Assembly: GCA_903851455.1 (NCBI GenBank) | Contig: CAINOM010000085.1 | Span: 1-17,363 of the forward strand | DNA: 17,363 nt | Reading direction: 5' to 3' | Source: an uncultured Bacteroidota bacterium | GTDB lineage: Bacteria > Bacteroidota > Bacteroidia > Chitinophagales > Chitinophagaceae | Shown here: one piece after another, positions 1 through 6,816 of the stretch | How the letters are laid out: every line of letters starts with the position of its first letter | How positions within the stretch are numbered: position 1 is the first letter of the stretch | The notes under the pieces: generated by a model | Told to the model about the DNA's origin: nothing | Database searches by the model: none | What the model saw: only the letters and a program-made list of their open reading frames with translations | Translations under genes and position numbers: made by a program

Positions 1-2
1 AT

Positions 3-170
3 AGAACAAACGATGTATTCTATCCACCAAAGCCATTTGATAGCTGGTCTATTTCAGTTGAAACTAATTGGCTCTGGAATCCACCAGTACCTTACCCGGA
101 TGATGGCAAGTTATATAAGTGGGTTGATGCTATTAAGAATTGGGTTCTTGTTCCAGATCAAACAGTGTAA
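3..170 (+). CDS. Phage structural/tail protein, C-terminal end (5'-partial)
   Basis: The reading frame is open from the left edge and stops at TAA 168-170, leaving the last 55 residues. The tail is rich in Trp and Pro (VFYPPKPFDSW, NPPVPYPDDGK, YKWVDAIKNWV). I know this W/P pattern, with PYPDDGK followed by Y-W, from repeated modules in virion structural proteins of T4-like marine and cyanobacterial phages. Two facts favour this frame over the other open one (frame 1): the composition is protein-like, and the next gene follows 19 bases later behind a good ribosome-binding site. The exact role in the virion cannot be told from the fragment. It is unlike anything in the Bacteroidota part of the window. 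Confidence 0.7.
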   Translation, partial: RTNDVFYPPKPFDSWSISVETNWLWNPPVPYPDDGKLYKWVDAIKNWVLVPDQTV

Positions 171-190
171 ATACATATAAAGGTAAAGTA
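168..190 (+). promoter_or_regulatory. Phage-style ribosome-binding region, possible late-promoter-like AT motif
   Basis: Between the stop of the first phage gene and the ATG at 190 lie TAAATA (168-173) and TATAAAGG (176-183). TAAATA resembles the core of late promoters in T4-like phages (consensus near TATAAATA), and here it overlaps the TAA stop codon. The AAAGG (179-183) lies 6 bases before the ATG and can serve as a Shine-Dalgarno sequence. The promoter reading is a guess from similarity; the ribosome-binding reading is firmer. Confidence 0.3.
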
Positions 191-1338
191 TGGCACAGAA
201 TCAAAATATAGGTTTACTTGGGCAATATTTGACTGTTAATACAGCAGCAAATACTATTATTTTTAATAGTAATTCGAGTATTTCTACAGCATTTATTACT
301 GGAAGTGGTGGTGGTTCATCTACTGGTGGTGTTACTGTTAATACTGGAGTAATTACTGTTGGTAACTCTACAGTAAACGTTGTCGTTAACTCTTCTTCAG
401 TTTATGTGAGTGGTACTGCTCTTGGGTCTGGATCTGGTTCAGTAACCTCTGTTGGTTCTGGTAATGGTCTTACTGGTGGACCAATTACTGCTTCTGGTTC
501 ATTAAGTGTACTTGCTAATTCTGGTATTGTTGCTAATACTACAGGTGTGTTCGTAAATGCTTCATATATTGCTACGATCGCGGCAAACTCTGCTTCTTAC
601 CTTGGTACTACTGCAGCTGCTAGTTATGTACAAAATACAGATTCAAGAACACTTTCAGGTAATATAAACTTTACAGGTGCCAACAGTTACTTCTCTGGTA
701 AAACTACATTTAATGCTAACGTTGTTTTCAATTCAGGTATTTCTATTATTGATTCTACTGGATCTCAAGGAACAGCTGGTCAAGTACTTACTTCTAATGG
801 TGTAGGTAATGTATACTGGTCTTCTGTATCTGGTGGAGGTGGCGGATCGTTTACTGGTGGTACTGTATCAGGCGCAACAACATTTAATGCTAACGTAACA
901 CTTACATCGCCACTAATCGCTAATGGCGCTGCTGGAACTAGTGGTTATGTTTTGACATCCAACGGTTCAACTGGAGCTCCTTATTGGTCAACAGTTTCTA
1001 GTGGCGGTGGTAGTAGTGGTAGTAGTAATTCTACCGCAACAGTATATACAGCTGGTACTTTGTTAACTGGCAATAATGCATACACTACAAGATGGTATCC
1101 AAGTAGAAACATAACAATAAATAAAGTAAGAGCTTGGGTTATAACACCAGGTACACAGGATGTTTCTATAAATATCAACAAAAACGATGTTTCGCAATTG
1201 TCAATAAATGTCACCAGTACTAGTATAACAGAAAATACCAGTAGTTTTAGTGCTACTGCTAATGATTATATAACAGTTACAGTTAGTTCTGATGGAAGAT
1301 ATGCGAAGGACATGTATGTCTCGTTCATTTATAGTTAA
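190..1338 (+). CDS. Phage tail-fibre-like structural protein, Gly/Ser/Asn-rich with tandem repeats
   Basis: This 382-residue protein is dominated by Gly, Ser, Thr, Asn and Val and has almost no Cys or Trp. That is the composition of extended beta-structured phage fibre shafts. No signal peptide or membrane segment is seen. Residues about 172-229 and 230-285 form an imperfect tandem repeat. Each unit starts TTFNANV and carries a GT(A/S)G(Q/Y)VLTSNG motif, then YWS and a Gly-rich linker. GxxGQVLTSNG...W motifs are common in fibre and tail proteins of marine T4-like phages. The last 100 or so residues lose the Gly repeats and look like a compact beta-sandwich tip, which would be the receptor-contacting end if this is a fibre. 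The start at ATG 190 has AAAGG just upstream. The fibre role is inferred from composition and motifs. Confidence 0.7.
   Translation: MAQNQNIGLLGQYLTVNTAANTIIFNSNSSISTAFITGSGGGSSTGGVTVNTGVITVGNSTVNVVVNSSSVYVSGTALGSGSGSVTSVGSGNGLTGGPITASGSLSVLANSGIVANTTGVFVNASYIATIAANSASYLGTTAAASYVQNTDSRTLSGNINFTGANSYFSGKTTFNANVVFNSGISIIDSTGSQGTAGQVLTSNGVGNVYWSSVSGGGGGSFTGGTVSGATTFNANVTLTSPLIANGAAGTSGYVLTSNGSTGAPYWSTVSSGGGSSGSSNSTATVYTAGTLLTGNNAYTTRWYPSRNITINKVRAWVITPGTQDVSININKNDVSQLSINVTSTSITENTSSFSATANDYITVTVSSDGRYAKDMYVSFIYS
703..1045 (+). repeat. Two imperfect tandem repeats of about 58 codons inside the fibre-like gene
   Basis: Unit 1 runs 703-876 and unit 2 runs 877 to about 1045. Both begin with codons for TTFNANV, continue to VLTSNG and YWS, and close with a run of Gly/Ser codons. 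The second unit is about three codons shorter before VLTSNG. The DNA copies have diverged clearly, so this is an old protein-level duplication and not a recent one. Confidence 0.6.
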
Positions 1339-1353
1339 TTAAAGAGGTAAACA

Positions 1354-1473
1354 ATGTTTTTATATGAAGCAATTTTTAGTAACGGTTCTTCTAATATAAT
1401 TGAAGTTAAAACGGGGCCTGTATCTTGGGAATTCGGAAAAATATTTTTTTTCACACAAAAAAAGCGGCCTTGA
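1354..1473 (+). pseudogene. Truncated phage gene cut at the phage/chromosome join
   Basis: ATG 1354 follows a strong phage-type ribosome-binding site (AAAGAGG, 1342-1348) 15 bases after the previous stop. The frame starts plausibly (MFLYEAIFSNGSSNIIEVKT) but then turns into homopolymer-encoded residues (KIFFFTQKKRP) and stops at TGA 1471-1473 after 39 codons. The last third or so is coded by a T8-CACAC-A7 stretch and the following GC-rich bases, which look like non-coding chromosomal sequence. I read this as the 5' end of a phage gene fused to unrelated DNA at about 1435-1475. The original product is not recognised. Confidence 0.55.
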
Positions 1474-1480
1474 GGAGGTT
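1435..1480. other. Junction between phage-like and Bacteroidota-like DNA
   Basis: Composition, codon use and translation signals change here. The site itself holds a T-run (1444-1451), CACAC, an A-run (1457-1463) and GCGGCCT-TGAGG-AGG (1464-1478). This resembles the first half of a Bacteroidota A-tract/GC-stem terminator like the one at 10440-10472, but the closing 3' arm and T-tract are missing. No direct repeat, integrase or tRNA is visible. A break within a hairpin would fit an assembly or amplification chimera. The exact base of the join cannot be fixed by eye. Confidence 0.6.
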
Positions 1481-1538
1481 ATAGACAATTGATGTGAACG
1501 ATAGTTTAACGGCAACAGATTATTTACTATATCCTCAT

Positions 1539-1546
1539 TACTTTTG
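1539..1546 (+). promoter_or_regulatory. Bacteroidota -7 promoter box upstream of the TauE-like gene
   Basis: TACTTTTG matches the Bacteroidota -7 consensus TAnnTTTG exactly and lies 16 bases before ATG 1563. No good -33 TTG is found at 19-20 bases upstream, so the promoter is only half-supported. Confidence 0.45.
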
Positions 1547-1562
1547 AGCGAAACTTAAAGCT

Positions 1563-1940
1563 ATGAACATAAGCATGACAACAATATTAGGGTTGCTGGC
1601 GCTGGGACTCGTGGCCGGCATGCTGAGCAGCATGGTGGGCATAGGCGGCGGAGTGGTGATCGTACCGGCACTTGTTATCCTTTTTGCAGTAAGCCAGAAG
1701 ACGGCGCAGGGCACTTCACTTGCTATGCTGCTGCCGCCTATCGGTATATTTGCTGTCATTAATTATTACAAAGCGGGCTACGTAGACTTTAAAATAGCGG
1801 GTGTGCTCTGCCTGGCTTTTATTGTAGGCAGCTACTTCGGAAGTAAATTCGCACTGAATTTGCAGGAAAGCACATTAAAAAGGATATTTGGCGTCTTTTT
1901 GATGATTCTGGCAGTGAAATACCTGTTTTTTAATAAATAA
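1563..1940 (+). CDS. TauE/SafE-family (DUF81) membrane protein, single-repeat form
   Basis: This 125-residue, very hydrophobic protein has about four membrane segments. Its N-terminus carries the family signature GLVAGMLSSMVGIGGGVVIVP (residues about 16-36), followed by QGTSLAMLLPP (about 50-60). TauE/SafE proteins are proposed inner-membrane exporters of sulfur-containing or other organic anions. The usual length is about 250 residues built from two such halves. This one holds a single half and would have to work as a dimer; short forms of this kind occur in Bacteroidota. ATG 1563 fits the -7 box at 1539-1546, but ATG 1575 is also possible. The substrate cannot be predicted. asnS follows after 64 bases with no terminator between, so read-through is likely. 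Confidence 0.85.
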   Translation: MNISMTTILGLLALGLVAGMLSSMVGIGGGVVIVPALVILFAVSQKTAQGTSLAMLLPPIGIFAVINYYKAGYVDFKIAGVLCLAFIVGSYFGSKFALNLQESTLKRIFGVFLMILAVKYLFFNK

Positions 1941-1963
1941 ATGATAGGTAATCCCCGCCTCAA

Positions 1964-1978
1964 AGGTGTGGAACACCT
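1964..1978 (+). other. Perfect small hairpin in the asnS leader
   Basis: AGGTGT-GGA-ACACCT is a perfect inverted repeat with a 6-base stem and 3-base loop, 26 bases before the asnS start. No T-run follows, so it is not a terminator. It may be an mRNA structure, a protein-binding palindrome, or chance. Confidence 0.35.
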
Positions 1979-2004
1979 GCGCACTACAAACAAACAAAGC
2001 AAAA

Positions 2005-3435
2005 ATGAAACGTACAAAGATCAAGGACATCTTAGCAAACGAAGCAAGCGATTATAAGGTAAACGTAAAGGGATGGGTGCGCTCATTCCGCAATAACCAG
2101 TTCGTAGCGCTGAATGATGGTTCTTGTATGGGCAATATACAGGTAGTTGTGGACCTGGGCACCGATGAGGCGATCACAAAGCGCATCACTACCGGGGCCT
2201 CAATAAGCGTGGATGGCATGGTGATACCCTCTCTGGGTAAGGGCCAACGGGTGGAAGTGAAAGCTGAAAGCATAACCATACTCGGTGAGTGCGATAATGA
2301 CCAATACCCGCTGCAGCTAAAGAACAAGCCGAGCCTTGAGTACCTGCGCGAGATAGCCCACCTTAGGTTCCGCACCAATACATTTGGCGCCGTATTCCGT
2401 GTGCGTCATACGCTTGCTTATGCGATTCATAAATTTTTTAACGACCGTGGCTTTGTGTACCTGCATACACCTATCGTAACGGCATCTGATGCCGAAGGCG
2501 CCGGTGAAATGTTTAAGGTTACTACCCTTCCATTCGATACTGCGCCGCACAATGAAGACGGCACCATCAACTTCAAAGAGGATTTCTTTGGCCGTGCTAC
2601 AAACCTTACCGTTAGCGGCCAGCTGGAAGCTGAGTTGGGTGCAATGGCCTTCAGTGAAGTGTATACATTCGGGCCTACGTTCCGCGCGGAAAACTCTAAT
2701 ACTGCCCGCCACCTTGCTGAGTTCTGGATGATAGAGCCAGAGGTAGCATTCAATGATATCTACGACAATATGGACCTCGCAGAGGACCTGCTGAAATTTG
2801 TGATCGGCTATGCACTGGAGCACAACCGTGAAGACCTTGACTTCCTGGCGCAGCGACTGGTAGATGAGGAGAAACAAAAGCCTATGAACGAGCGCAGCGA
2901 TATGCCGCTGATCGAGAAGCTGGAGTTTGTGCTTAACAATAAATTCGAGCGCATCACTTATACTGAAGCGATCAACATACTGCTGGAATCTCCTGCATAC
3001 AAGAAGAAGAAATTCAGTTACGATGTGAGCTGGGGCATAGATATGCAGAGTGAGCACGAGCGCTACCTCGTGGAAAAGCACTTTAAGAAACCTGTGATCG
3101 TGACCGGCTACCCTAAGGAAATAAAAGCATTTTACATGCGCCAGAACGATGATGGCAAAACGGTGGCCGCGATGGACATACTGGCGCCCGGCATTGGTGA
3201 AATAGTAGGAGGCTCACAAAGGGAAGAAAGGCTGGATAAGCTTACACAGCGCATGCAGGAAATGCACATTCCCACGGATGAAATGTTCTGGTACCTGGAT
3301 ACCCGTCGCTTCGGCACGGTGCCGCATGCCGGGTTTGGGCTGGGCTTTGAGCGCATGGTGTTGTTTGTGACGGGCATGACCAACATACGCGATGTTATAC
3401 CGTTCCCCCGTACACCAAAGAATGCGGAGTTTTAA
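2005..3435 (+). CDS. asnS: Asparagine--tRNA ligase (AsnRS)
   Basis: This 476-residue class II aminoacyl-tRNA synthetase is close to the usual AsnRS length (about 465). It joins Asn to tRNA(Asn) using ATP in the cytoplasm. Residues about 15-100 form the OB-fold anticodon-binding domain (VKGWVRSFR...FVALNDGS). The catalytic domain shows motif 1 near [14 protein letters not shown] and the AsnRS/AspRS-type DAEGAGEMF. Motif 2 starts at about 226 ([19 protein letters not shown]). Motif 3 is GFGLGFERM at 443-451, with the invariant E449-R450 pair. EFWMIEPE and the C-terminal [10 protein letters not shown] point to AsnRS over AspRS. I chose ATG 2005, preceded by an A-rich leader (AAACAAAGCAAAA); the open frame upstream has only a GTG at 1966, inside the leader hairpin. 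No Shine-Dalgarno is seen, as is usual in this phylum. Confidence 0.97.
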   Translation: MKRTKIKDILANEASDYKVNVKGWVRSFRNNQFVALNDGSCMGNIQVVVDLGTDEAITKRITTGASISVDGMVIPSLGKGQRVEVKAESITILGECDNDQYPLQLKNKPSLEYLREIAHLRFRTNTFGAVFRVRHTLAYAIHKFFNDRGFVYLHTPIVTASDAEGAGEMFKVTTLPFDTAPHNEDGTINFKEDFFGRATNLTVSGQLEAELGAMAFSEVYTFGPTFRAENSNTARHLAEFWMIEPEVAFNDIYDNMDLAEDLLKFVIGYALEHNREDLDFLAQRLVDEEKQKPMNERSDMPLIEKLEFVLNNKFERITYTEAINILLESPAYKKKKFSYDVSWGIDMQSEHERYLVEKHFKKPVIVTGYPKEIKAFYMRQNDDGKTVAAMDILAPGIGEIVGGSQREERLDKLTQRMQEMHIPTDEMFWYLDTRRFGTVPHAGFGLGFERMVLFVTGMTNIRDVIPFPRTPKNAEF

Positions 3436-3458
3436 GTACCAGGCATCGTTTATTGCGC

Positions 3459-3466
3459 TATCTTAG
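3459..3466 (+). promoter_or_regulatory. Likely -7 box of the small secreted-protein gene
   Basis: TATCTTAG differs from TAnnTTTG at one base and ends 7 bases before ATG 3474, so transcription would begin almost at the start codon. It argues against the TTG start at 3453, which would lie upstream of the promoter. No clear -33 box is seen. Confidence 0.35.
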
Positions 3467-3473
3467 TTGCATC

Positions 3474-3947
3474 ATGGTCATGAAGATGTTCAGAAAGCAA
3501 TTGGTAATCGCAGTTTTGCTGCTGTCGTGTGCCGCTCATGCGCAACAGACGAAGCAACCTTATTATTACCAGACGGTCAATAGCGCAGACAAGGCCATCA
3601 ACTTTGTATTCGGACTTTATCCCGTTACGATCAGCTACTTTGAAGGTAAAGACTTCCCTCCTTACACCTCAATAAGAGGGGCTGTTGTCAACCAGTCTGC
3701 AAAAGACTCTTTGAAATGGAACAATTTCAAGGTGGATATTCTCTTAAAATCCGGCCAGCTGGTCAGCAACTATATGCCGTTTTCGAAAGACGGCCCTTTT
3801 GCGTGCAATTATACCGTAAGTAAAGATTCTACCCACTATCAGATCTTCTGCTTCCATACAAAGTTTATCAGCACAGACATTGATAGAGTATGGCTGCAGA
3901 TGAGCACCGATGAGATCATTAATCTTGTCTATGAGAAAAACGAGTAA
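3474..3947 (+). CDS. Small secreted protein of unknown function
   Basis: This 157-residue protein begins MVMKMFRKQLV followed by a hydrophobic core and CAAHA|QQ, a clear Sec signal peptide with the 'AQ' end typical of Bacteroidota. The LLSC sequence could be read as a weak lipobox, but cleavage after AHA looks better. The mature part (about 130 residues) is mixed polar and aromatic, with likely beta strands (INFVFGLYPVTISYFEG, NFKVDILLKSGQL, DRVWLQMS) and no membrane segment. I do not recognise the family. ATG 3474, 3480 or 3486 could each be the start; all keep the signal peptide. It follows asnS by 38 bases and probably has its own promoter. The 152 bases after it hold no clear terminator. 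Confidence 0.7.
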   Translation: MVMKMFRKQLVIAVLLLSCAAHAQQTKQPYYYQTVNSADKAINFVFGLYPVTISYFEGKDFPPYTSIRGAVVNQSAKDSLKWNNFKVDILLKSGQLVSNYMPFSKDGPFACNYTVSKDSTHYQIFCFHTKFISTDIDRVWLQMSTDEIINLVYEKNE

Positions 3948-4041
3948 GGCTGGTTTGAGGCCTGCTTATACAACACTTAATGCTGGATAATATTTTCTTC
4001 CCAACACCATTCATATCTGATCGGTTAACGGAGGTAAATCA

Positions 4042-4072
4042 TTGGCTTTCTGTATAAAATGTAATATATTGG
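4042..4072 (+). promoter_or_regulatory. Promoter of the histidine kinase gene
   Basis: TTG (4042-4044), 20 bases, then TATATTGG (4065-4072) fits the Bacteroidota -33/-7 layout, with one change in the -7 box (TAnnTTGG). Transcription would start near 4079, about 20 bases before ATG 4100. A nearby AGTG...CACT (4081-4098) overlaps the expected 5' leader. Confidence 0.45.
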
Positions 4073-4099
4073 GGTTTAAAGTGCGAATACTCCCACTAT

Positions 4100-6019
4100 A
4101 TGAGAATTACCCTGCTCGGCATTTTCTTATTGTTTTTTTCCTGCTCATATGCCGCTCCCGAAGAGAAGGACAGTATGCTGCAAAAAGGGATAGACCTGTA
4201 TAAGCGGGGAGCATACGAACAATCGATCGCCGTGCTGCAATCAAGGCTCAAAATTGCCATTGAACAGCGTGACAAAAACGTGGAGAAGGTTATCTATAAC
4301 AATCTTGGCAACGATTACGGAAGCATTGGTAAAACAGTTGAAGCGCTGAAGGCATACCAGAACGCGATATCGATAGCAGAAGAACTGAAGGACAAAAAAA
4401 GCGTGGCCAAATGCACCAAAAATATTGGTGCTTTATATGCCGATACAAAGGACTTTGATAAGGCTCTGCAGAAGTACGATGAAGCTGAAAAAATAGCACT
4501 ATCTGTCAATGATACATTTACCCTGGCTGACTGTGCCAATAATAAGGGGGTCGTTTTTGAGCAGCAAAATAAATATGAAGAGGCTATCAAAAACTATACA
4601 CGTGCGCTGAACCTGTACCAGCAACTAAAAATGGATGACAGGATCGCGATGCTCTACAACAACCTGGGTATCGTATATAAGTACCTGAAGAACTACGATA
4701 AATCTATTGAGTTTTACCAGCGGTCACTTGCTATGTCGGAGCAGCTGGGAGATAAATTCATGGTGGCAGCGAATGAAATAAACATAGGTAACGTGTATGA
4801 AATGAAAGGCGATTATAAGAAGGCAATAGCACTAAATGAGCAGGGACTGAAGACGGGACAGGAGCTGAACTCACAGGAGCTCATCATCAATGCATACGAG
4901 AGCCTGGCAAACGATTATGCCAAAAGCGGGGACTACCAAAAGGGATTTGAGCTGTACAAGACCTACACCGCTGTGAAAGATAGCTTCATCAGCATTGAGC
5001 GATCGAAACAACTCGCGGAAATGCAAACCAGGTATGAAACGGAGAAAAAAGAAAAGCAGATCATAAAACTGGAGAAGACACGGTACCAGATGCTGGCGAT
5101 CATTGGTATCATGATACTCGCCCTGGTCATAGCCTTTCTGCTGTACAACCGGCAACAAACACTTCAAAAACAGAAACGCGAAAAAGCGATTGCAGATGCA
5201 GAATATAACGAGCGGATGCGTATAGCCAAGGATGTACATGACGACCTTGGTTCCGGTCTTTCTAAAATATCAATGATGGCCGACATGGCGCAAAGAAGGG
5301 TAAGTGGCAATGAACGGCTTGGCAGCGACATGGAAAGCATTGCACTGGTATCAAAGCACCTTACGTCATTGGTCCAGAGTTTAGTATTGGCGGAAGACAC
5401 TGGAGACAGTAGCATTGGCCCGAATCCGGCAAATGTAGCGCAACTGGTGGCCGGGCTTGCCGGGATAGCACAAACGGCAGAGCTGGCCAGAAAAAAGACA
5501 GGGGATAATATTTACCTGGGTAATGAGATAAAGCACATCTCTACCATGTCCCGGGAGCTTGTGGACAATATGCGCGACCTGATCTGGGTATTGAATCCCG
5601 AGAACACTACACTGGAGCAGCTTGTGGCGCGCCTCAGGGAATATTGCGGCGACTATCTTGAAGGCATGCAGGTAGATGTGACACTTGATTTTTCAGATAA
5701 TGCACCTGCTTTGAAAATATCACGGGAAGGGCAGCGAAACATTTTTCTGACCGTAAAAGAGTCTGTTAACAACAGCATAAAACATGCGGGCACCACCGCT
5801 ATGGATATTAGCCTGAAGGTAACCGGCAGCGAGTTGTTTATAAAAGTAGCGGACAACGGAAAGGGGTTCGATATAAACAACATAAAAAGCAGCGGCAATG
5901 GCCTGCGAAACATGAAGCAACGTATAGAGGCAGTAGGTGGCAGTTATACCATAACTTCAGTTGTTGGTAAGGGCACCGTAACGTCTGTGTCTGTATTGCT
6001 CAACAAGCTATCGGCCTAA
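4100..6019 (+). CDS. TPR-containing sensor histidine kinase (NarL-type partner, HisKA_3/HATPase)
   Basis: This 639-residue membrane sensor kinase starts with a signal peptide (residues 1-19, ending SYA|APEE). About six or seven tetratricopeptide repeats follow (about 25-300; recurring NNLGNxY, NNLGIVYKYLKNY and INIGNVYEMKGDY units), predicted to lie in the periplasm and bind a protein or peptide cue. A coiled coil leads into one membrane segment (about 331-348). The cytoplasmic part has the HisKA_3 phosphoacceptor motif DVHDDLGSGLSK with His380, then a HATPase domain with N-box ESVNNSIKH (Asn557/558), G1 box DNGKGF (585-590) and G2 box GNGLRNMKQR. All catalytic residues look intact. HisKA_3 kinases pair with LuxR-type regulators, and one lies directly downstream. 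The TPR-kinase layout is common in Bacteroidota. The cue is unknown. Confidence 0.93.
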   Translation: MRITLLGIFLLFFSCSYAAPEEKDSMLQKGIDLYKRGAYEQSIAVLQSRLKIAIEQRDKNVEKVIYNNLGNDYGSIGKTVEALKAYQNAISIAEELKDKKSVAKCTKNIGALYADTKDFDKALQKYDEAEKIALSVNDTFTLADCANNKGVVFEQQNKYEEAIKNYTRALNLYQQLKMDDRIAMLYNNLGIVYKYLKNYDKSIEFYQRSLAMSEQLGDKFMVAANEINIGNVYEMKGDYKKAIALNEQGLKTGQELNSQELIINAYESLANDYAKSGDYQKGFELYKTYTAVKDSFISIERSKQLAEMQTRYETEKKEKQIIKLEKTRYQMLAIIGIMILALVIAFLLYNRQQTLQKQKREKAIADAEYNERMRIAKDVHDDLGSGLSKISMMADMAQRRVSGNERLGSDMESIALVSKHLTSLVQSLVLAEDTGDSSIGPNPANVAQLVAGLAGIAQTAELARKKTGDNIYLGNEIKHISTMSRELVDNMRDLIWVLNPENTTLEQLVARLREYCGDYLEGMQVDVTLDFSDNAPALKISREGQRNIFLTVKESVNNSIKHAGTTAMDISLKVTGSELFIKVADNGKGFDINNIKSSGNGLRNMKQRIEAVGGSYTITSVVGKGTVTSVSVLLNKLSA

Positions 6020-6028
6020 AAAATACTA

Positions 6029-6070
6029 CTAATGTGTAATTGCGGGCGTATCCGACTGCAACTATATTTA
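6029..6070 (+). promoter_or_regulatory. Promoter of the response regulator with shared CTAA-GTGTAATT element
   Basis: CTAATGTGTAATTG (6029-6042) sits 34 bases, counted from its C, before the -7-like box TATATTTA (6063-6070). The TTG at 6040-6042 would be the -33 box with a 20-base spacer. ATG 6088 follows 17 bases later. The same element at the same distance occurs before the genes at 6817 and 7748, suggesting self-regulation. Here the right half of the inverted repeat seen at 7675-7689 is not kept. Confidence 0.55.
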
Positions 6071-6087
6071 CTGTTTATTCCTGTGAT

Positions 6088-6729
6088 ATGGGTACCATAA
6101 AAGTTGCCATAGTTGAAGACCAGCAGCAAACCCGCCAGATGCTTTCTGAATTGATAGACGGCTCAGAAGGGTACGAATGTGTTGCCGCTTTTGAGAGCGC
6201 GGAAAACGCCATCTCTGCGGTGCCCGGGCTGGACCTGCACGTGATACTGATGGACATACATATGCCCGGCGGCATGCCCGGGACGGAATGTGTGCGGGTA
6301 CTGAAGCTATCATGCCCCGAAATTGAGTTCATCATGTGTACCTCGCTCGAGGACACAGATAATATATTTGCGGCGCTGCAGGTGGGAGCCACCGGCTACT
6401 TAGTGAAATCTACACCGGCTACTAAAATACTGGAAGCAATAACGGATGCTCATAATGGAGGTGCGCCAATGAGCAGCCAGATAGCCCGCAAAGTGACGGG
6501 GTATTTTTTCGAAAGAGAGCGAGAAAAGAAAAATGTTGAGTTGGGAAAGCTGTCCTCGAGGGAACAGGAAATACTAGTATACTTGTCTAAGGGTTATCGA
6601 TATAAAGAGATAGCAGGCCTGCTGTTCATAAATATTGAAACGGTACGTAAACATATCCACAATATTTACGAGAAGCTACAGGTAAATTCCCGCACGGACG
6701 CATTAAATAAGGTGTATCCGAAGAACTGA
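6088..6729 (+). CDS. NarL/LuxR-family response regulator
   Basis: This 213-residue cytoplasmic DNA-binding regulator has a receiver domain at residues about 3-125. It shows the acidic pair E10-D11, phosphoacceptor D56 (VILMDIHMPG), T85 (MCTS) and K107 (GYLVKST). A linker leads to a LuxR-type helix-turn-helix at about 155-205 (LSSREQEILVYLSKG...EIAGLLFINIETVRKHIHNIYEKL). All phosphorylation residues are present. I chose ATG 6088; the open frame reaches back to TTG 6040, but that lies inside the promoter element. The gene follows its likely kinase by 68 bases and seems to have its own promoter. Likely targets are the two downstream promoters that share its upstream element. That link is inferred from sequence, not shown. 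Confidence 0.93.
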   Translation: MGTIKVAIVEDQQQTRQMLSELIDGSEGYECVAAFESAENAISAVPGLDLHVILMDIHMPGGMPGTECVRVLKLSCPEIEFIMCTSLEDTDNIFAALQVGATGYLVKSTPATKILEAITDAHNGGAPMSSQIARKVTGYFFEREREKKNVELGKLSSREQEILVYLSKGYRYKEIAGLLFINIETVRKHIHNIYEKLQVNSRTDALNKVYPKN

Positions 6730-6761
6730 TCGGTGGTCGTACGAGGCCGCGTGAAACACTA

Positions 6762-6802
6762 CTAAAGTGGTATTTACACCGCGCCGCAGAAAGATAGTTT
6801 TG
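6762..6802 (+). promoter_or_regulatory. Promoter of the barrel-protein gene with shared element
   Basis: CTAAAGTGGTATTTACACC (6762-6780) is followed 33 bases after its C by an exact -7 box, TAGTTTTG (6795-6802). TTTA at 6773-6776 is in the -33 position with an 18-base spacer. GTG and CAC halves flank the A/T core. The sequence closely matches 7671-7712, including AGAAA just before the TAGTTTTG box. Confidence 0.65.
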
Positions 6803-6816
6803 TGAAAAACTGTTTT

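Noticed and set aside
1429..1434. GAATTC (EcoRI site) near the phage/chromosome join, considered as a cloning scar
   Set aside because: One six-base site is expected by chance in a few kilobases, and no adaptor or vector sequence flanks it.
1..1440. Integrated prophage with attachment sites
   Set aside because: No integrase, repressor, tRNA or direct repeat is visible, and the phage type suggested by the genes is normally lytic. The left end is outside the window, so this is not fully excluded.
2317..3081. Long minus-strand open frame (254 codons) opposite asnS
   Set aside because: It lies wholly against a confidently assigned synthetase gene, its product has no recognisable motifs, and its composition is what the complement of a coding strand gives.
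3948..3972. Possible hairpin after the small secreted-protein gene, considered as a terminator
   Set aside because: Only a short GGC/GCC stem can be drawn and no T-run follows.
4081..4098. AGTG...CACT and TTTAAAGTG just before the kinase start, considered as a fourth copy of the shared element
   Set aside because: It matches only AAAGTG, lies downstream of the predicted -7 box, and no -7 box follows at 33-34 bases.
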